A DNA stretch of 64,000 nt from NCBI RefSeq assembly GCF_002812485.1, contig NZ_CP025003.1, forward strand, positions 2,790,001-2,854,000. The letters are read 5' to 3'. Below, piece after piece: positions 56,323 through 64,000 of this stretch. Below the pieces are notes generated by a model. It ran no database searches and was not told the origin of the DNA. It was given only the letters and a program-made list of their open reading frames with translations. This DNA is from Dickeya fangzhongdai. Lineage in GTDB: Bacteria > Pseudomonadota > Gammaproteobacteria > Enterobacterales > Enterobacteriaceae. The position numbers and the translations under genes were made by a program. Position 1 is the stretch's first letter, and each line of letters begins with the position of its first letter.

Positions 56323-56597
56323 TATACCCTAAATAATTCGAGTTGCAGGACAACACGCTGGCGTGTTGAACAACGCTACGCGTTGGCCCTTTAGGGCAAG
56401 GCTCATAAGAGCCTTGTAACGCGGCAACCGAGTGAATCCCCAGGAGCTTACATAAGTAAGTAAGTGACTGGGATGAGCGACAACGCTGCCGGGAGCAGCG
56501 TTGAACGCGGTTTACCGCGGCCCCGCAGGGGCGAGGCCCAGGGATGGGCCGAGTAATAAAGCCAACGCACCTGCAACGTGAAGTATGACGGGTATAT
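56323..56597 (+). repeat. ERIC element, long form
   Basis: The element is an inverted, nearly identical copy of 49110-49384. It contains the ERIC core with GTGAATCCCCAGGAGCTTAC and the usual ends, enlarged to about 275 bp. Flanking stretches 56218-56322 and 56598-56800 are AT-rich and show no gene. Confidence 0.92.
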
Positions 56598-56825
56598 TTA
56601 TTTCCAGCTCGTAATTTTCATAATAAAAGATTATCACCACAATCTATCTGACACGCTTCCCCTCATTTTCTTCATCGCAAATTATTTCAGAAATCGTTTT
56701 CTACTGTTATCGCCCGGGATTAATCAGTAATACCCTATTACCTTCCATGTTTCGTCAGCGAAAACCGGCTGATGTTATTACCTCGCCTACTCTCTTTTGG
56801 ATTGAATAACTGAAGGGAAACACAA

Positions 56826-57590
56826 TTGGATAAAAGCCGAAGTTTGCCACGTAATATACGAAAGGAATTATTCCACTTTAAACATTTCGGTAACAATGAA
56901 GGATTTCTTTATTACCCGAAAATCATGGAAGATATCCGTCCTTCCCTTCCTGAAAACACGCCCCCCTATTGCAACGGCAATCGTGAAAAATCCAGAAAGT
57001 TGCTCAATCTGTTCGGCTGTCATTTAGGCGACCCGTATTGCAGCCAAACTGCCGTTCCCGGTGCGTCACCGCAGCTCGCCAGCATTTTTTCTTCCTACGG
57101 ATTGCTGAAGTCCGCCGCGGGCTCGCCAACGCCGGTGTTTACCCAGCCCGACTTTCTGCTGCTGTATTGCCTGTGTGAAACGTCCGTCTTCAAAATACTG
57201 GTCGGCATCGCCAGTCTTCGCCATGTCATTCGGCATGTGGATCAGCACACCCGCACCGAATTATGCCTGCCGCAGTATGCGCTGCGCCCCGGCGCCGTCA
57301 GCCAGGAAAAAACGCCGTTCAGTCTCCTCAGCGCCGACCACGATCCATTTCTGACCTGTACGCCTGACCTGGCGTATCCCCTGACTTCGCCCGCCAGACA
57401 TGCGCTGCTGAAGCTCGACCCGCTGCTGAAAAACAGCATGCAATGGCTCAATCTGAAGCGGGGCGATCTGCTCATTATCGACAACCGTCGCAGTACCCAC
57501 ACCTGCGTGCCATTCACCCCGTTCTTCCGACAGGACTCGCCTTATCTGACGCACATGTTCGTCAATAAACCGGACCCGGCGCGACACTGA
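56826..57590 (+). CDS. Fe(II)/2-oxoglutarate oxygenase-like protein lacking the HxE motif
   Basis: The 254-residue protein starts at TTG (56826) with a strong GAAGGGA site. Its C-terminal part, GDLLIIDNRRSTHTCVPFTP followed by a Leu-x-x-Met-Phe-Val end, matches the distal His/Arg region of the AsnO/VioC clavaminate-synthase-like oxygenases (about 330 residues). PDFLLLYCL near residue 110 matches the segment just after the HxE metal motif in those enzymes, but the HxE itself is absent here (GSPTPVFTQ stands there). It may be a pseudoenzyme or a decayed gene. It occupies the place of P2 gene S. Confidence 0.5.
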   Translation: MDKSRSLPRNIRKELFHFKHFGNNEGFLYYPKIMEDIRPSLPENTPPYCNGNREKSRKLLNLFGCHLGDPYCSQTAVPGASPQLASIFSSYGLLKSAAGSPTPVFTQPDFLLLYCLCETSVFKILVGIASLRHVIRHVDQHTRTELCLPQYALRPGAVSQEKTPFSLLSADHDPFLTCTPDLAYPLTSPARHALLKLDPLLKNSMQWLNLKRGDLLIIDNRRSTHTCVPFTPFFRQDSPYLTHMFVNKPDPARH

Positions 57591-57739
57591 ATCCCTTACG
57601 CCTGTCTGGCCGCGCCACGGTGGTTTACCGTGAGGCAAAAGTCGTAACGTAAAAGTCGTGGCGCAAAGATCGGTGGGGTCATCCGCCACACAACCACGGC
57701 AAATTGTCTCATTCCGCGGGAAGACGCATGCTTCCCACC

Positions 57740-58381
57740 ATGAATACATACGAATATCTCTCCGAAATCCAGCGCGCGCTGCGTAACCTGATTCGTATCG
57801 GCGTCATTACCGAAGTCGATACCCAACAGGCACGCTGCCGCGTGCAGACCGGTGGCATGGTCACCGGATGGCTCCACTGGCTGTCCCGTCGTGCGGGGAG
57901 TTCCCGCGAATGGTGGGCGCCGTCGGTGGGTGAACAGGTGTTATTGCTTGCAATAGGAGGCGAACTCAATACGGCATTTGTTTTACCGGGTATTTACAGC
58001 GAACACCATCCGGCCCCATCGGCCTCTGCGGATGCCTGCCACATCCGTTTCCCTGATGGCGCGGTGATGGAATACGAACCGGCCAACGGCGCGCTGACCG
58101 TCACCGGCATCAAGAGCGCGACGGTCGTCGCATCGGAATCGGTGACCGTCACCACGAAAAACGTCACCGTCAACGCCAGCCAGCGCATCACGCTGGACAC
58201 CCCGGAAGTCGTCTGTACGCACAAATTAATCACCCAGACCATCGACGTTCAGCAAGGCGGCAGCATCACCGGCAGCGTCACCCACTCGGGGGGAAGTTTC
58301 TCCTCCAATGGCGTGGTGGTGCATACCCATCAGCACAGCGGCGTACAGAATGGCGGCGGCACAACAGGAGGACCTTTATGA
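57740..58381 (+). CDS. V: P2-like baseplate spike protein V
   Basis: The 213-residue protein follows P2 protein V (211 residues): an N-terminal OB-fold (RCRVQTGGMVTGWL, WWAPSVGEQVLLLAIGGEL) and a C-terminal beta-helix spike ending in the HTHQH metal-binding tip. It pierces the outer membrane in P2. The start at 57740 follows the family; an ATG at 57728 with GGGAAG before it is an alternative. Confidence 0.93.
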   Translation: MNTYEYLSEIQRALRNLIRIGVITEVDTQQARCRVQTGGMVTGWLHWLSRRAGSSREWWAPSVGEQVLLLAIGGELNTAFVLPGIYSEHHPAPSASADACHIRFPDGAVMEYEPANGALTVTGIKSATVVASESVTVTTKNVTVNASQRITLDTPEVVCTHKLITQTIDVQQGGSITGSVTHSGGSFSSNGVVVHTHQHSGVQNGGGTTGGPL

Positions 58382-58728
58382 CCAGCACGTCATACACCGG
58401 CATGAATCGCAGCACCGGCGGCAGCCTCAGCGATCTGGAACATCTGCGCCAGAGCGTGCGCGATATTCTGACCACTCCGCAAGGCAGCCGGGTCATGCGG
58501 CGCGATTACGGTTCGCTGCTTTCCACCCTGATCGACCAACCGCAAACGCCCGCGCTGAAACTACAGGTGCAGGCGGCCTGCTATGTCGCGTTGCTGAAGT
58601 GGGAGCCGCGGCTGACGCTGACCTCCATCTCAATGGAAAGCCACTACGACGGCCAGTTGATTGTGGATATTTCCGGCACCCTGGCCGGCAACGGCACATC
58701 CCTTTCGTTAACCATTCCCGTGAGCTGA
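58378..58728 (+). CDS. W: P2-like baseplate protein W
   Basis: The 116-residue gp25-like protein (GSLSDLEHLRQSVRDIL; TPQGSRVMRRDYGS) connects sheath and baseplate in contractile tails. Its ATG overlaps the V stop (ATGA). Confidence 0.93.
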   Translation: MTSTSYTGMNRSTGGSLSDLEHLRQSVRDILTTPQGSRVMRRDYGSLLSTLIDQPQTPALKLQVQAACYVALLKWEPRLTLTSISMESHYDGQLIVDISGTLAGNGTSLSLTIPVS

Positions 58729-58732
58729 GATC

Positions 58733-59641
58733 ATGCCTCTTATCGATTTAAGTCAGTTACCCGCCCCCAGCGTGGTCGAAACGCTGGATTATGAAACCCT
58801 GTACGCCACACGCAAAGAAACCCTGCTGTCGCTCTACAGCGCCGACGAGCGTGAAGCCATCGCGCGCGCCCTGACGCTGGAATCGGAGCCGATGGTGAAA
58901 CTGCTGCAGGAAAACGCCTACCGCGAGCTACTGCTGCGCCAGCGCATCAATGAGGCCGCTCAGGCCGGGATGCTGGCGTTTGCTCAGGGCAACGATCTGG
59001 ACCAGTTGGGCGCCAACGTCAACGTCTCCCGACTGCTAATCACCCCGGCCGACACCTCCACCGTTCCCCCGACCGCCGCCGTGATGGAGTCCGATACCGA
59101 TTTTCGTCTGCGCATTCAGCAGGCTTATGAGGGCCTGAGCGTGGCAGGTTCCATCGGCGCCTACCAGTTCCACGGGCGCAGCGCCAGCGGCCAGGTGGCG
59201 GATATTTCGGTCATCAGCCCCGGCCCCGCTCAGGTGCTGGTGTCGGTTCTGTCGCGGGAAAACGACGGCACCGCCAGCGATACGCTGCTCGCCACCGTCA
59301 ATGCGGCGCTGAACGCCGAAGACGTCCGGCCGGTGGCTGACCGGGTTACCGTCAAATCGGCGGTGATCGTTCCTTACGATATCAATGCCACGCTTTACCT
59401 GTATCCCGGCCCGGAAGTCGAGCCGATTCGCGCCGCCGCCGAGAAGAAACTGCAGAGTTACGTCAGCAGCCAGCACCGGCTGGGCCGCGATATCCGCCGC
59501 TCCGCCATCTACGCCGCATTGCATGTGGAAGGGGTACAGCGGGTGGAATTGACCAGCCCAGCGGCGGATATCGTGCTGGACGATACTCAGGCGTCGCACT
59601 GTACCGGCTATACCCTAACGCTGGGGGGAACGGATGAATAA
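58733..59641 (+). CDS. J: P2-like baseplate wedge protein J
   Basis: The 302-residue protein has the length of P2 J and its motifs (PLIDLSQLPAPSVVETLDYE at the start; SDTDFRLRIQQAYEGLSVAG). It is a gp6-like baseplate wedge subunit. It overlaps gene I by 8 bp. Confidence 0.93.
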   Translation: MPLIDLSQLPAPSVVETLDYETLYATRKETLLSLYSADEREAIARALTLESEPMVKLLQENAYRELLLRQRINEAAQAGMLAFAQGNDLDQLGANVNVSRLLITPADTSTVPPTAAVMESDTDFRLRIQQAYEGLSVAGSIGAYQFHGRSASGQVADISVISPGPAQVLVSVLSRENDGTASDTLLATVNAALNAEDVRPVADRVTVKSAVIVPYDINATLYLYPGPEVEPIRAAAEKKLQSYVSSQHRLGRDIRRSAIYAALHVEGVQRVELTSPAADIVLDDTQASHCTGYTLTLGGTDE

Positions 59642-60245
59642 AAGCCCCCTACTGCCACCCGGTTCATCGCCGCTGGAACATGCCGTTGCCCTCACCGGCG
59701 CCGGGCTGGAGCAGGTGCCGATTCCGCTGCGTCAGATCTGGAATCCGGATACCTGTCCGGTCGAACTGCTGCCCTATCTGGCCTGGACGCTATCGGTCGA
59801 TCGTTGGGATGAAAGCTGGTCGGAAGCCGTCAAACGCAAAGTCATCAAAGATGCGTTTTTTATCCACCGCCACAAGGGCACGATCGGCGCGCTGCGCCGG
59901 GTCGTTGAACCGCTGGGATATCTGATTCGCATCAAGGAATGGTGGCAAACCGGCGACGCCCCCGGCACCTTCCGGCTGGATATCGGTGTCCAGGAGTCAG
60001 GGATCACGGAAGAGTCCTTTCAGGAACTGGAGCGCCTGATTGCCGACGCCAAACCGGTGAGCCGCCAGATGCTGGGGTTAAACATCAATCTGGACAGTTC
60101 GGGTCCGCTGTCAATGGGCGCCAGTTCCTATAGCGGCGACGAACTCACCATCTACCCTTACTTCCCGGAAACCATCAGCGTTTCTGGCGACGAGATCAAT
60201 GGCGCGGCTATCCACCTGATTGATGACATACGTGTCGGCGGTTGA
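59634..60245 (+). CDS. I: P2-like tail protein I
   Basis: The 203-residue protein matches P2 I (LLPPGSSPLEHAVALTGAGL; LLPYLAWTLSVDRWDESW), which joins tail fibres to the baseplate. It is somewhat longer than P2 I (about 176). A strong terminator follows, separating it from the fibre gene. Confidence 0.92.
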   Translation: MNKSPLLPPGSSPLEHAVALTGAGLEQVPIPLRQIWNPDTCPVELLPYLAWTLSVDRWDESWSEAVKRKVIKDAFFIHRHKGTIGALRRVVEPLGYLIRIKEWWQTGDAPGTFRLDIGVQESGITEESFQELERLIADAKPVSRQMLGLNINLDSSGPLSMGASSYSGDELTIYPYFPETISVSGDEINGAAIHLIDDIRVGG

Positions 60246-60262
60246 TTTCCCCACTCGTTCCA

Positions 60263-60287
60263 AGCCAGCCTGAGCTGGCTTTTTTTA
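60263..60287 (+). terminator. Intrinsic terminator after gene I
   Basis: AGCCAGC (60263-60269) and GCTGGCT (60274-60280) form a stem with a CTGA loop, followed by seven T. It ends the V-W-J-I transcript. Confidence 0.92.
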
Positions 60288-60614
60288 TGGCTGCATTGCC
60301 GCCGAATGTGGTCTTCACATGTTGTCTCCCTCTGCGAACAACGCCCGCTGGATGCGCTGGCGGCGCTGACTTCGCATACTACCTCTACCCAGGCAGTGTC
60401 CCCGGGTAAAGCTCTTCACGACCAAAGCGGGCGCGCGTACCCCAGCTCATCGTTCTATAACCCGATAACGCCTTTGGGGTCTGCGTCCGCAACGCGCGCC
60501 GGGACACCGCCTACCCACAGCCGGGCATACCGGTGGTCATCACCTGTCGGCCAGCCCGGCTTCTCCGATGTCGCCCTGCGGCATCCTATTCTGTTAACCG
60601 TATGAGTAATCTGC
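60288..60614. other. Non-phage-like spacer between genes I and H
   Basis: In P2 these genes are adjacent; here 327 bp follow the terminator. A 99-codon plus frame (60306-60605) has low-complexity Ser/Pro/Thr content and no recognised product. The promoter for the fibre gene should be here. No ncRNA was recognised. Confidence 0.4.
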
Positions 60615-61775
60615 ATGAGTACAAAATACTTTGCTTTACTGACGAACACCGGCGCGGCGAAGCTGGCTAACGCCACCGCGCTGGGTAGCCACCTGGCTAT
60701 CACGCAAATGGCGGTGGGCGATGGCGGCGGCAGCCTGCCGACGCCGACGCCCGCTCAAACCAAACTGGTCAATGAGAAACGCCGCGCCGCTCTCAACGCG
60801 CTAAGCATCGACGCGCAAAACACCAACCAGATCATTGCCGAGCAGGTTATTCCTGAGAATGAAGGCGGCTGGTGGATCCGGGAAATCGGCTTGTACGACA
60901 GCGACGGCGATCTGATCGCGGTCGCAAACTGCGCCGAAACCTATAAACCACAGTTGCAGGAAGGATCAGGCCGGGTGCAAACCGTGCGCATGATCCTGAT
61001 TGTCAGCACGACCGAAGCCATTACCCTGAAGATTGACCCGGCGGTGGTGCTGGCTACTCGTCAATACGTCGATGATAGCGCCATTAAGGCCAAGGCTTAC
61101 GCCGACACCCAACTCGGCGCCCATATTGCCGCCGCCAACCCTCACCCGCAGTACGCTCCGCTCAATAGTCCGGCGCTGACCGGCGCGCCCACCGCGCCAA
61201 CGGCGCAGAAAAGCGCAAACTCCACACAGTTGGCCACCACTGCGTTTGTCAAAAACGTCGCCCTGCAAAAAGAGCAGAACGGCGCCGACATCGCAGACAA
61301 ATCAGCTTTTCTCGCAAACCTGGGTTTAAGCGACGTACTGAAAACCGCCGACCTGGCGGGCATACCGCTGCCCTGGCCGCAGGCGACACCGCCCGCCGGC
61401 TGGCTGAAATGCAACGGTCAGGCGTTCGACAAAAACGCCTTTCCCAAACTGACGCTGGCGTACCCCGGCGGTGTCCTGCCGGATCTGCGCGGCGAATTTA
61501 TTCGTGGCTGGGATGATGGAAGGGGGGTGGATGCGGGGCGAACGCTGGTGTCGGCGCAAACGGATGAGCTCCGCTCTCACAAACACCGTTTCGTTAACGA
61601 ATATGGTACACCGACAGAAGGGATCATTGCGTTTAGCGATGAGAATAATGAAAAGATTGAAGTCAATCTCTCATCCGGAGCACGCGCGCATACATACATT
61701 TTTATGCAGAACACGGGGGGAGTCGAAACTCGTCCGCGCAACATCGCGTTTAGCTACATCGTGAGGGCCGCCTGA
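60615..61775 (+). CDS. H: P2-like tail fibre protein H
   Basis: The 386-residue fibre has an N-terminal DUF3751 baseplate-attachment domain (about 1-155; KYFALLTNTGAAKLANATAL, PENEGGWWIREIGLYDSDG), a short shaft (HPQYAPLNSPALTGAPTAP) and a C-terminal tail-collar domain (GWLKCNGQAF, PDLRGEFIRGWDDGRG) ending in RPRNIAFSYIVRA. It is shorter than P2 H (669), and no fibre chaperone G follows. It would determine receptor binding. Confidence 0.9.
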   Translation: MSTKYFALLTNTGAAKLANATALGSHLAITQMAVGDGGGSLPTPTPAQTKLVNEKRRAALNALSIDAQNTNQIIAEQVIPENEGGWWIREIGLYDSDGDLIAVANCAETYKPQLQEGSGRVQTVRMILIVSTTEAITLKIDPAVVLATRQYVDDSAIKAKAYADTQLGAHIAAANPHPQYAPLNSPALTGAPTAPTAQKSANSTQLATTAFVKNVALQKEQNGADIADKSAFLANLGLSDVLKTADLAGIPLPWPQATPPAGWLKCNGQAFDKNAFPKLTLAYPGGVLPDLRGEFIRGWDDGRGVDAGRTLVSAQTDELRSHKHRFVNEYGTPTEGIIAFSDENNEKIEVNLSSGARAHTYIFMQNTGGVETRPRNIAFSYIVRAA

Positions 61776-61858
61776 TCTCTGGCGCAACTGAACCGGGGAT
61801 GTCGCCGCGACGCCGGCGGCCTCCCGGATCAATACGGAATATAACCGGTAAACCACTG

Positions 61859-61886
61859 CGCGGTGAGGGGACTCACCGCGTTTTTA
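61859..61886 (+). terminator. Intrinsic terminator after gene H
   Basis: CGCGGTGAG (61859-61867) and CTCACCGCG (61872-61880) form a 9-bp stem with a 4-nt loop and five T after it. Confidence 0.9.
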
Positions 61887-61975
61887 TGCGTTGCGTTTTA
61901 TACTATGCGTTGTCATAAAAGCGTCGTATTACAGTTCTAGTGTAATGTCGCCGATTTCTTTTACGGGGTTCGACC

Positions 61976-63331
61976 ATGCGCCTTCATTTATCCTTTTTCC
62001 CCTTGCTTCTGCTGGCCCAGATAGTTCAGGCTGCGGATATTCAAACCGAACAGTACCAGATTACCTTTCCTGATAACGATCGGGTCAGTTACCACGGTAA
62101 ATGGCAGACGCGTTTCCCCAACGGTTTTCCAATGGGGGTCGGTTCCGGGTTGTCATTTATCGGGCGGGATGGCGACAAACTGACGTTCGTTACCGTTACC
62201 GATCGCGGCCCGAATGCCGATGCGCCGGAATATCAGGGTAAAGATGCGAAGATCTTCGCCGCGCCTGATTTTACCCCCGCCATCATGACCATTACCGTAG
62301 ATGCCAAAAGCGCGCAGGCCACGGCGCTGCGCAAATTGCATGATGAAGCCGGCCCTATCAGCGGCTTGCCACTACCCGGCTCGCTGGTCGGCGCCACCAA
62401 TGAAGTGGCGCTCAGCGATGCACTGCAAAAATTAACGGATGACCGCCGTGGGCTGGACACCGAAGGCATTACCCCGGATGGTCAGGGGGGATTTTGGCTA
62501 TCGGATGAGTACGGTCCGTTCCTGATTCAGGTGGATGCGCAGGGAAAAATCCTGAAGAAAGTCGGCCCGACGCCGCTCAACGGCGAACAAGGCGTAGCCA
62601 GCGGCTTACCCAATATTCTTAAATGGCGCCAGCCTAACCGCGGCTTTGAAGGCATCACCCGCATGCCGGACGGCCGCATTCTGGCCGCGGTGCAAAGTAC
62701 GCTGGATATCGAAGGGAAAACCCAAAACAAGGCGTTATTTACTCGCCTGGTCAGCTTTGATCCGGCTACGGGCAAAACCGCCATGTACGGCTATCCGCTG
62801 GATGCGGATCAGTGGAAAAAAACCGGCGACGCCAAAATCGGCGATATGGTTGCGCTCAACGACCATGAAGTGCTGGTGATTGAGCAAGGCGCGGATAAAA
62901 ACAAGGTGATGCATAACCTGATTTACCGTGTTGACCTGAGCCTGGCCAGCGATCTGAGCGCGTTGGATGCGCAACAGCCGGCTGAGTGGAATGATGCCGA
63001 AACGCTGGCGAAACGCGGCGTCGTGCTGGCGAAAAAGCAGCAACTGGTCGACTTGCGCCAGTTGGGCTGGAAACCCGAGAAGGCAGAAGGGCTAGCGTTA
63101 ATCGATGCCCGCACGCTGGCGGTCACCAACGACAACGATTTTGGTTTACAGTCCGTGCTGGTCAATCCCGCCAAAGATGTAAAGAAGATCGGTAAATATC
63201 AGGCAGGCCCTGATGGCACGCTGCTGCTGGATGGCAAACCCGTCGATACCCGACTGGAGCTGGAACCGCTGCCGAAGGATAAGGCAACCAGCCAGTTATG
63301 GGTTATCCATCTGCCCCAGCCGCTTTACTAG
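61976..63331 (+). CDS. Exported esterase-like/phytase-like protein
   Basis: The 451-residue protein has a Sec signal peptide (about 1-19) and the phytase-like beta-propeller domain of the PF13449 family (GVGSGLSFIGRDGDKLTFVT, VTDRGPNADAP; LDTEGITPDGQGGFWLSDEY). It is periplasmic or secreted. Real activity (phosphoester or carboxylester hydrolysis) has to be tested; some relatives act in phosphate supply. The gene lies outside the phage remnant. Confidence 0.85.
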   Translation: MRLHLSFFPLLLLAQIVQAADIQTEQYQITFPDNDRVSYHGKWQTRFPNGFPMGVGSGLSFIGRDGDKLTFVTVTDRGPNADAPEYQGKDAKIFAAPDFTPAIMTITVDAKSAQATALRKLHDEAGPISGLPLPGSLVGATNEVALSDALQKLTDDRRGLDTEGITPDGQGGFWLSDEYGPFLIQVDAQGKILKKVGPTPLNGEQGVASGLPNILKWRQPNRGFEGITRMPDGRILAAVQSTLDIEGKTQNKALFTRLVSFDPATGKTAMYGYPLDADQWKKTGDAKIGDMVALNDHEVLVIEQGADKNKVMHNLIYRVDLSLASDLSALDAQQPAEWNDAETLAKRGVVLAKKQQLVDLRQLGWKPEKAEGLALIDARTLAVTNDNDFGLQSVLVNPAKDVKKIGKYQAGPDGTLLLDGKPVDTRLELEPLPKDKATSQLWVIHLPQPLY

Positions 63332-63353
63332 TCCGCTTCGCATTTATTACCCG

Positions 63354-63384
63354 GCGGCGCTCCGTTTACGGTGCGCCGCTTTTA
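63354..63384 (+). terminator. Intrinsic terminator after the phytase-like gene
   Basis: GCGGCGC (63354-63360) and GCGCCGC (63373-63379), with an inner CCG/CGG pair, form a stem-loop followed by TTTTAT. Confidence 0.85.
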
Positions 63385-63493
63385 TTTACCCGGTCCCTGA
63401 AATTTTTTCCCGCCATTATATTTCCCTATCGGAAATAATTGTTTACAGTGTAAGCCATTGTGAACATTTGTGCGGTATTGTTGGAGAAAAAGC

Positions 63494-64000
63494 GTGACAG
63501 GTTCCACCGCGATTGACGTACGCCAGCTGATTAATCAGCGTCCTCTTGGCGCTTACCAGAAACTGATTGTTTTTCTTTGCTTTTGTATTATTGCGCTTGA
63601 TGGTATGGACATCGCCATCATGGGCTTTATTGCGCCATCGTTGAAAGCAGCCTGGGGAATCGGCAACGCGGAACTGGCCGTGGTTATCAGCGCGGCGCTG
63701 ATCGGCCTGGCGGTGGGAGCGATGGTTTCCGGGCCGCTGGCGGACTGGCGCGGCCGTAAAACGATCATCATCGCCAGCGTATTTTTGTTCGGCCTGTGGA
63801 CCTTGTTAACCGCATTTTCTCAGACGCTGCAGCATATGGTGATTTTCCGCTTTCTGACCGGTTTAGGTCTGGGGGCGGCGATGCCGAATGTCGGTACGCT
63901 GGTTTCGGAGTTTGCGCCGGAGAAAAAACGCTCCTTCATCATTACCGTGGTCTTCTGCGGTTTCAGTTTCGGCGCCGCCAGCGGCGGGTTTGCCGCCTCC
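63494..64000 (+). CDS. MFS transporter, aromatic-acid:H+ symporter type (partial)
   Basis: The first 169 residues are inside the window; the gene continues beyond 64000. The GTG start at 63494 has TGGAGAA before it. Membrane segment 1 carries the family motif LDGMDIAIMGFIAPSL with the two Asp residues typical of PcaK/BenK/MhpT-like symporters, and the loop 2-3 motif GPLADWRGRKTI is intact. It probably imports an aromatic acid such as 4-hydroxybenzoate, but the substrate is not determined by this part. Confidence 0.85.
   Translation, partial: MTGSTAIDVRQLINQRPLGAYQKLIVFLCFCIIALDGMDIAIMGFIAPSLKAAWGIGNAELAVVISAALIGLAVGAMVSGPLADWRGRKTIIIASVFLFGLWTLLTAFSQTLQHMVIFRFLTGLGLGAAMPNVGTLVSEFAPEKKRSFIITVVFCGFSFGAASGGFAAS

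Noticed and set aside
60306..60605. 99-codon frame between genes I and H
   Set aside because: Low-complexity composition, no convincing ribosome binding site and no recognised family.
49887..61775. Complete tailocin or intact P2 prophage
   Set aside because: Sheath FI, tube FII, tape measure T, capsid, terminase, lysis and integrase genes are all absent.

Overview
The window looks like a chromosome of a soft-rot enterobacterium, most likely Dickeya or a close relative (Pectobacteriaceae). This is inferred from enterobacterial gene blocks (prc-proQ-msrC-letA-letB-rsmF-yebW and narL-narX/narK-narGHJI), ERIC elements, GC-rich codon use and P2-like phage genes. Species cannot be fixed from the sequence alone. 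No rRNA, tRNA or CRISPR was seen.

1-15.1 kb, accessory metabolism. A mesX-mesD pair (folate-independent methionine synthase and its DUF1852 partner) is followed by a GST. Next comes a stress or detoxification block: a Sec-exported YcjY-like hydrolase diverges from an operon of a Tat-type aldo/keto reductase, an OmpR-type response regulator and a sensor kinase. Then come a nitronate monooxygenase, a LysR regulator, an exported cupin plus exported carboxymuconolactone-decarboxylase-like protein, a second aldo/keto reductase and a second LysR gene. A CusR-like palindrome, CTGACA-N4-TGTCAG, stands in front of both the reductase/two-component operon and the cupin operon, which suggests one regulon of periplasmic enzymes. 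Three decayed genes lie here: the C-terminal part of an alpha/beta hydrolase, the first 30 residues of an aldo/keto reductase, and a frameshifted NAD(P)-binding gene. An orphan PTS IIB-like protein closes the block.

15.4-31.9 kb, respiration and envelope. An iron-dependent alcohol dehydrogenase and a Nudix hydrolase precede the complete nitrate respiration locus: narGHJI and narK on the minus strand, narXL on the plus strand, with recognisable FNR and NarL sites. An acyltransferase-3 membrane protein and a DUF481 outer-membrane protein follow.

32-37.4 kb, probable acquired island. Two short-chain dehydrogenases, a coupled 68-residue protein, a membrane metallophosphoesterase and a divergent LysR gene end at a defective IS3-family element. 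The island sits directly downstream of prc, where E. coli has htpX.

37.4-49 kb, conserved core: prc, proQ, msrC, letA, letB, rsmF, yebW and a chemoreceptor.

49-61.8 kb, P2-like prophage remnant. It keeps a CI-type repressor with two tandem DNA-binding domains, small early genes, the replication initiator A, a LexA-box-controlled small gene, and tail genes X, R, V, W, J, I and H. It has no capsid, packaging, sheath, tube, tape-measure, lysis or integrase genes. Two oversized ERIC elements in opposite orientation lie in it, and between R and V there is a protein resembling Fe(II)/2-oxoglutarate oxygenases that lacks the usual HxE metal motif.

62-64 kb: an exported phytase-like esterase and the start of an aromatic-acid MFS transporter that runs off the window.
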